64,000 nt of DNA from Ustulina deusta (taxonomy: Eukaryota; Ascomycota; Sordariomycetes; Xylariales; Xylariaceae). How positions within the stretch are numbered: the stretch's first letter is position 1; each line of letters begins with the position of its first letter. A model generated the notes under the pieces. The model saw only the letters and a list, made by a program, of their open reading frames with translations. It was not told where the DNA came from and ran no database searches. Position numbers and translations under genes: made by a program. Location of the stretch: assembly GCA_023159155.1 (NCBI GenBank), contig JAJNNX010000014.1, positions 744,001 through 808,000 on the forward strand, given 5' to 3'. Shown piece after piece: positions 56,763 to 64,000 of the stretch.

Positions 56763-59700
56763 ATCTAAATATTACTTTTATAAAATATATTAGAACTACT
56801 TTTAAATATTTTCCTAAATAATTAAATAACTTATATATAATATATATTATAACTATTTATTATAACCCTAAACTATTTACTAAAACCTAGCTTTTATTTT
56901 AGCAGCATAGCATAAACTTTAAAAAAGCGTACTTATATAGAAAACGTAGCCCGCAAAAAAGTATATTTTTTATTAGATAACTTTAAAAAAGACATACTTT
57001 AACTTAATAAAAAACCCTGCTCTAATCTATAATAATAATTATTAAATATATTATTTAGATAAAAACCTTTATTTAGTTAATCTATTATAACTAAACATAA
57101 TAATAATAAAAATAAATAACTTACTATTATTTAAATAAATAATAAATTTAAGCAAGCTATTACTAACCCTATTTTTACTAACTACTAATACTATTATAAA
57201 CAAAAAAAATTTAATAAAAAAGCTATAAACCTAATTAATTAGTATATAATAGCTTATATTAAAAAAAAAATTTTTGCTTTTTTTTTTAGTATAATTATTT
57301 TAAAAATAAAACAAATAATCCTTATGTTTAAAAAACTTATAAACTAGGCTACTTTTAATACTATCTTAAATTATTTAAAAATTTTATAGCAAAAATTTAA
57401 ACTATAAAATATTATAATAATTATTAATGCTTAATATGCTTTAGATCTATATAAATTATTATAAAAAACTAAAAATAATATAATAGGCTTTTTGAAATAA
57501 AACAAATATTTTATTAACTTAAATACTAATAAAAATATTAATTAAAAGATTTTAATTAAAGATCTTTAAATATAACTTGCTAAATTTAAGTTTAATAATT
57601 TTAGCTTTTCGACCTATTATATAAATATTTTTTAATAAATAAACTAATAGTAAACTATTAATTAATTCTTAAACAAACTTAAAATAATAACTATTTAATA
57701 TAATAGTTTATAAAATTAAGTAATAAAAACAAATTAATATATAATAAACTTAATTGTTTAATACTAATTAATTTTATACTTAAAACAAACTAAAAAAAAA
57801 TCTTATAAAACTATTTAAATATATATAACTATTTTTTATAATAACGTAATAAAAAATAAAATTAAATTTAAAATATAATATAAAAATGTAAAAAACTGCC
57901 TTTTTATTAATAAAGATTAGTTTGCTAATAATATTACAAAAATAATAAATATTAAATCTTGTTTTAAAAAAAAAGCTATAAAAAATTTATAGTTTTATTT
58001 TAAAAATATTTATTTAAATTAAATTAAAACTTTTGTAATACTATTAATTTATTTTTAAAATAGTTATTACAATATTAATAAAACTGCTAAGTTTAAAAAA
58101 AAATAAAAAAAGTTATTTTTTAAAAATAAATCTTTAAATAAATTTTTTAAGTTTAAAAATAACTTTGTTTAATTTGCTAATAAAATATGTTTTAATAAAA
58201 TAAAATAAAATAAAAAACTTAAAAATTAATTTTTAATTTGTTTTTATAATAAAACTATATTTAAATATTTAAAAAATAATATTATTTTTAATATTTATAT
58301 AAAATATACTATTTAAATTGCTTATTAGCTAAATATTAATAATTAAAAAAAAAATAGCTTATAAGGCTAAAAAGCAAACTTTTATTGCAACTAAAAATAA
58401 TATAAAAAAAAATAACAATACTAACCGAAAAAATAAAGCAAGTATAAAAAGCAATATAATATTTGCGGTCCAAAGCTTTAAAATTAGTAATAATAAAATA
58501 AAAAAGCTAATTTTAAAAAAAAAATACTTTAATTATAAATAATAAAAATATATATTAAAAAACTATTTAATAAAAATTAGCGTAGTAATTAACTGTAAAG
58601 CCCGAATAAATATTATACTTATAAAATATAACAAACTAAATATGTTTATTTTAAAAAATAGTTCTAATAAAAACTATACTAAGCTATTAAAAAAATAACC
58701 TTAAATAAAATAAATTCTTACTTAAAAAGTATATTTTTAAATTATAAAAAAAGAAATATAATAAATAAATTTTTTAAAAAAAAGCCTTTTTTATATACTT
58801 ATATTATAAGCAATAATAAACTATTTTTAATAACTTATAATTTTTTTAAAAATATAAAAGCTAAATTATATATATTTATAAATATTTATTTTATTAAAAA
58901 AGTCTTATAATAATTATAACTTATTATAATAAAAATATTATTATATTTTATAATAAATTATAATAATAAAAATTAATAATTAATTAAATAAATATTATTA
59001 ATTAACTTAAAAATTTAAAGCTATATTTTTTAATAGATTTTTATATTTATATTAAACATATAATATAATATTATTTTTAGCAAACTATAATTCTAAACTT
59101 ATAATATTTTATTACACTATTAATAAAATAGATTAATATTTTTATTAGATTTATTAACTAAATCTAACTATAAATATAATTTAATAATAAATAATACTAA
59201 AAAATAGTTATCATACCTTTTTTTTTAAATAAATATATAATATAAAAATATAAAATTAAAAAAAACTATAAAATACTAAAAAAAATAACAATAAGCTATA
59301 AACTAATATAATTAAATATATAATATTATATAATAATTTTGTATTAGTATTTTAAAAAAAAGCAACCTAATTATAAAAAATATTACTAAAATAAAAAAAA
59401 ACCTACATAATACTTTTTTTTTTTTTTTAAATCTATTTCTAAAAAAAAAAAAAAAGCAAAAAAGGAACAAAAAAAGCAAAAATCCAAAAAATACAAATCT
59501 TTCTATTAGTAATCTAATATTATTAATATAAATACTAATTATAATATATTATAATAAGCGTTATAATATTTAAAAAAATAGTCTAAAAAGATAACTTTTA
59601 TAAAAATATATAAAATATTAGTATTTATTAAATAAACAAAGTAATTAAACAATATAAATTTAAAAAAGAACTATTTTTTTAAAAAAAAAATAAAAAACTT

Positions 59701-62700
59701 AAAAAAAAAAAGCTTTAAAACTTATATTTTTAGAATATTATAACTTTTTTTGTATTTTTAGTAAAATAGATTCTAATATTTTACTGCCTTACTATCTACA
59801 AATAAACTATAAAATAGAATTTATAAATATAAAGTTTTTAAAAGATTTAAGTTATAGTTTTTTATATAAAATATTATTAAATAAATTAAAAATTATAAAA
59901 AAATACCTTATTAAGCTAAATAATGCTTTATTTATATTTTTTATCTTATTTATAAAAAAACCCTATAGTAAACTCTGCTTTTATATAAATTATTGCAAAT
60001 TAAACAAAATTATTAAAAAAAATAAGTATTTTTTATTATTAATTAAAAAAACTTTATTATATATTTTTAAAACTAAAATTTTTACTAAAATTAATATAAA
60101 GCAAACTTTTTATTATATATAAATATATTTAAAACAGAAAGATTTTATAATATTTTATATTTATTATAATATATATTATTATTATATTTTTTTATTTGGT
60201 TTTATTAATAGTTTTTTTATATTTTAAAAATATATTAATAATATTTTGTTTGATTATTTAAATAATTTTTATAACATTTATATAAATAATATTTTTATTT
60301 ATTTTAATAACTTAAAAAAATATTAAATATATATAAAAAAAGTTCTTATTTAACTATAATCTATTAGCTTATAAGCGGACCTTAAAAAATTAAAATTTTA
60401 TATAACTAAAACTAAGTTTTTTAAATATATTATTAATACTAAAAATATATAGGTTAATTTAGCTAAAATTATTATAATATATAATTAAAAAATATTTATA
60501 ACTATAAAAAAAGTTTAATTTTTTTAAGTTTTTATAATTTTTACTAAAAATTTATAAAAAATTATAATAGAATAGTAGCTTTTTTTAATTATTTAATAAA
60601 AAAAAAAGTACTATTTAAATAAACTAAACAATATAAAAAAGCTTTCTAAAAATTAAAAAAAGTCTTTATATTAACTTTTATTTTTAAGTATTTTAATTAT
60701 AAGCTATTTATTAAAATAAAAACAGATATTTCTAATAATATAGTAATAAAAACTATATTTTAATTATATAGCAATAAATAATATTTTATTATATTTTATT
60801 TTAAAATTATATATAATATTAAATTAAACTATAGTATTTATAATAAAAAAATATTAGTAGTAGTTTTAGTACTTAAAAAATAGCAAACTAAATTAATTAA
60901 TAATTATAACTATTTTTTAGTTCTTATAAACTATAAAGCATTAAAATATTTTAATAAAAAATAATACTTTAATTTAAAATAAGCTAAATAAGTATTTTTA
61001 TTTTTTAAATATAACTTTTTAATTATTTATTAATTTAAAAAAAAAATAAAGTAGCAAATATAATATTTTACAAACAAAAAGATCTATAAATATAAACTAA
61101 AAAAAAAATATATATATAAATATATAACTTTGTTTAAACTTATATATAATATTTTTTTATTTTAAAAAAATAATATTATAATATTATATAAAATATAATT
61201 TTGTATTAACTTAGAATAACTAAAAAGCGTTTAATTAATAAACTATATTTTATAAAAAAATAAAACAAACTTTAGTATAAAAATTTACTAATAAAAAGCT
61301 AAAATAAACATAAAAAATAACTTATAAATTATTAAAAAAAGATTTATAACTTTTAAAAATAGATTAATTGTTTAGATATTTTATACTTATATATATAATT
61401 AATTAAAAAAATATATAACGGAATACTAATTATATACTTAAAAAAAAAAATAAAACAACTAGTTATTTAATAATATTAGTAGTTAAAAATAATAAGAAAT
61501 TGCAATATATATATAACTAACTATTTAAAATACTACCCGGCTAAAGTACTAAAAAATAAGACCTCTAGCAAGCTATGTCTGCTTCTAATACTTAATAAAG
61601 TATAAAAACACTTAGTAATAGATTTTAAACAAATATCTAAAGATTAATATAATTATAATAATATATTAGTAATAGTTAACTAGTTAAATAAATAAACATA
61701 AATAATTTTTTATATAGTATAAACTATATTTAAAAATATAGTTTGTATATATTATAAAAGTTCTTTTAAAATATTTAAAATATTTATAACAATTATTTTA
61801 AATAAAAAATTATAGTTTATATTTATATTTATAAATAAACTATATAAACTAATAGGTATAATTTATACTTTAGCTTTAGTAGGACATTATAAAATAGTAA
61901 AATAAACAGAAATTATAAACAAATATTTTAACTAAAAGTTAAAACTTTATATAAACTATTATTGAAATAATTAATCTAAAAGAATATCTGCTATAAACTA
62001 CGCATAAGCAGCTTTACTATATAAATCTATAGGTTTAGTACCCCACAAAGTAGAAATAGGATTCCTAATACTATTTTATTTCGATTAAAAAAATAAAACC
62101 GTTAAAAAAAAAATAAACAAATTACCAGTATAAAAAAAAGCCCTAAAAAAAAACGTATAAAAAAAGGCCAAAAAAATAATCCAGTTTATTAATATAGCTA
62201 AATCATATTTATAAAATATATAAAATTATATAATATAGCAAGCTAATAAAAGCTATAAAAATTCTAACTTTAATATAAAGGATTATATATTTATACTAAA
62301 AAAATAACAAATGTTTAAAATTCTAGCGCATATTAATAATACTTTTATACTTAAAATACCTTTTTTTTAGCAAGCTATAAACAAATATTACATTAATAGA
62401 TTATAAAAATACCCTAATAACCTATTATTAGGGCAAAAAGAAAAAAACCTAAAAAACAAAATAATTAAGCCAAAAAACAAAAAAAAGTTTATAATAAAAA
62501 AAATAAAAACTTTAAAAATATATTATAAAAAACTATAATACTAAATTAACTAAAAAAGCTAAAATATTAATAATAAATAGTATTTAATAAAAAACTTTAA
62601 AAATAGTATAAAAGCGCTAAAAAAGTTCTATAATAAAAACTCTAAATTAGCAGGGCTGCTAAAAAGTTAGAAAAATAGCTAAAAGCTACAAAAAATAACA

Positions 62701-62968
62701 AATTTAACAAAGCATACCTTAACAACAATAAAACTACGCTAAAAAACATAAAAAGGTTTTAATAAAAAAACATATAAAACAACCCTATACTTAAATTATA
62801 ATATAATAAAATCTTTTAATATTATATATAAAAAAACCTATTTAATAATATAATAAAATAAAAGCCCGGATCAAAATTAATAAGTAAATATTTAAAGCTA
62901 TTCTTTTTTTAACTAAAAAACACTTATTTAAATATATATAAACATATCTTTTTTTTTTATAGAAAAAG

Positions 62969-63237
62969 TAATTATAGTATAGTAGCTAGTAGCCAGTAAC
63001 ATAGCTGCAACCTACAAGCTACACAAACCGCAATTTTTAATTTTTAAGTTATATAACTTATATTTAGCTAGTACTTAGTAATTATTTAATAGCTACCTAT
63101 ATTTTCTATTAATCTACCTATAAAAAACTTATAATATATTTTTATAAAATTAGCTTTTTTTTTTTTATACTTAGATTTTAATACAAAGTTTGCTTTTAAA
63201 ATAAAGCCTTACTTTCTATAATTGCTTAACGCGTAAT
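62969..63237 (+). repeat. 3' LTR of element G3
   Basis: Direct repeat of 56493-56762, preceded by a purine tract AGAAAAAG that fits a polypurine tract. Differences from the 5' copy are mostly C-to-T or G-to-A. Confidence 0.75.
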
Positions 63238-63803
63238 AGTTTCTAAGTTTTTTAAACATAAGGATTACTTATTTTATTTTTAGAATAATTATACTAAAAA
63301 AAAAAAAAAATTTCTTTTAATATAAGCTATTATATACTAATTAATTAAATTTATAGCTTTTTTATTAAATTTTTTTTGCTTATAATAATATTAATAATTA
63401 ATAAAAATAAAATTAATAATAGCTTGCTTAAATTTATTGCTTATTTAAATAATAATAAGTTGTTTATTTTTATTATTATTATGTTTAGCTATAATAAATT
63501 AATTAAACAAAGGTTTTTATATAAATAATATATTTAATAATTATTATTATATATTAAAGCAAAGTTTTTTATTAGATTAAAGTATATTTTTTTTAAAATT
63601 ATCTAATAAAAAATATACTTTTTTACGGGCCACATTTTCTATATAAGCACACTTTTTTAGGGTTTATACTATACTACTAAAACAAAAGCTAAGTTTTAGC
63701 AGATAGTTTAAAGTTATAATATATGCTATATATAAATTGTTTAATTATTTAGGAAAATATTTAAAAGTAGTCCTAATATACTTTATAAAAACAATATTTA
63801 GAT
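63238..63803 (-). mobile_element. Detached 5' leader/gag start of element G2
   Basis: It is the reverse complement of 56763-57340, the segment after the 5' LTR in element G3. It continues element G2 across the G3 insertion: the junction 56480-56492 joined to 63238 onwards restores the order seen at 57340 in G3. Confidence 0.7.
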
Positions 63804-64000
63804 TATTATACGTTAAGTAATTATAAAAAATAAAGCTTTATTTTAAAAGCAAACTTTATATTAGAATCTAAGTATAAAAAAAAAAAAAGCTAATTTTATA
63901 AAGATATATTATAAGTTCTTTATAGGTAGATTAGTAAAAGGTATAGGTAGCTATTAGGTAATGTAGTAGGGCTAGTGCGCACGTATAAGAAACAGGTCCT
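63804..64000 (-). repeat. 5' LTR of element G2, cut by window end
   Basis: It matches the LTR at 50525 over about 150 bases (for example TTCTTTATAGGTAGATTAGTAAAA). The last 40 bases diverge from the other LTRs and are less AT-rich. Confidence 0.65.

Larger units (their letters stand above)
56493..63237 (+). mobile_element. Ty3/Gypsy chromovirus G3, plus strand, complete but RIPed
   Basis: It has direct LTRs at both ends (about 269 bases each) and a 6.2-kb interior. Through stop codons the plus strand shows reverse transcriptase at about 59930-60330: KLNKIIKKNKYFLLLIKKTL, then the YLDD box as YINN at 60279-60290. At about 61990-62300 the integrase C-terminus can be read, and at 62500-62640 text resembling a chromodomain (ILNNKXYLIKNFKNS, X for stop). 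Chromodomains direct such elements to heterochromatin. It is inserted, in the opposite orientation, into element G2, with a candidate 4-5 bp duplication (GTTT or AGTTT) at both junctions. Confidence 0.78.
41693..64000. other. RIP-degraded, AT-rich nested transposon block
   Basis: From about 41.75 kb the sequence becomes almost purely A and T with frequent TA steps, with small GC-bearing islands (for example 48.65-48.85 and 50.52-50.80 kb). Direct and inverted repeats inside differ mostly by transitions. Reading through stops shows reverse transcriptase text with Asp changed to Asn and Pro to Leu/Ser. All this fits repeat-induced point mutation (CA to TA). No intact gene is present; long stretches without an entry are element interiors too decayed to read. 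Confidence 0.9.

Noticed and set aside
41750..64000. Mitochondrial or plasmid-derived DNA as the reason for extreme AT content
   Set aside because: LTR pairs, terminal inverted repeats and transition-type differences between copies point to RIPed nuclear transposons; no mitochondrial gene is seen.

Overview
The window is nuclear DNA of a filamentous ascomycete (Pezizomycotina, probably a Sordariomycete-like fungus). Genes carry short GT-AG introns with CTAAC/CTAAT branch sites. Several protein families are typical of such fungi, including a SesB/NACHT/WD40 NLR-like gene. The last 22 kb is extremely AT-rich transposon DNA with the C-to-T / G-to-A decay expected from repeat-induced point mutation (RIP). 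Functions are inferred from motifs read by eye; no database search was possible.

Layout. 0.7-2.7 kb: a six-exon secondary-metabolite-type O-methyltransferase whose usual catalytic His is Arg. 3.7-6.5 kb: a Syp1/FCHo-type endocytic muniscin. 7.3-9.7 kb (minus): the spindle-checkpoint protein Mad1. 9.86-15.80 kb: a complete, apparently intact Tad1-like LINE with two open ORFs, a structured 3' UTR, a (CT)n tail and a perfect 16-bp target-site duplication. It sits in the shared promoter region between MAD1 and the divergent TAM41 gene (16.6-18.2 kb, mitochondrial CDP-diacylglycerol synthase). 19.0-20.8 kb (minus): a decayed CYP52-like P450. 22.5-24.8 kb: an unrecognised membrane protein with a GC-AG intron. 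26.8-28.1 kb (minus): an arrestin-like adaptor. 29.7-34.7 kb: an NLR-like gene (SesB-type hydrolase, NACHT, about 14 WD40 repeats) that does not splice cleanly in frame. 37.6-39.1 kb (minus): a PD-(D/E)XK nuclease-like protein. 39.4-40.1 kb: a second LINE insertion, truncated, also with a 16-bp target-site duplication. 40.7-41.4 kb: unrecognised gene fragments.

41.69-64.0 kb is a RIP-degraded, nested transposon block. A 1.8-kb Fot1/pogo-like DNA transposon (42-bp terminal inverted repeats, TA duplication) contains a 5.2-kb Ty3/Gypsy element. Next comes the start of a probable Copia element, broken by a minus-strand Ty3/Gypsy chromovirus, which is itself split by a second copy of the same family in the opposite orientation.

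The main contrast is between two genome states: heavily RIPed old elements, and one recent, GC-rich, unmutated LINE within a promoter shared by two housekeeping genes. I found no CRISPR, rRNA or tRNA, and no clear new multi-gene system.
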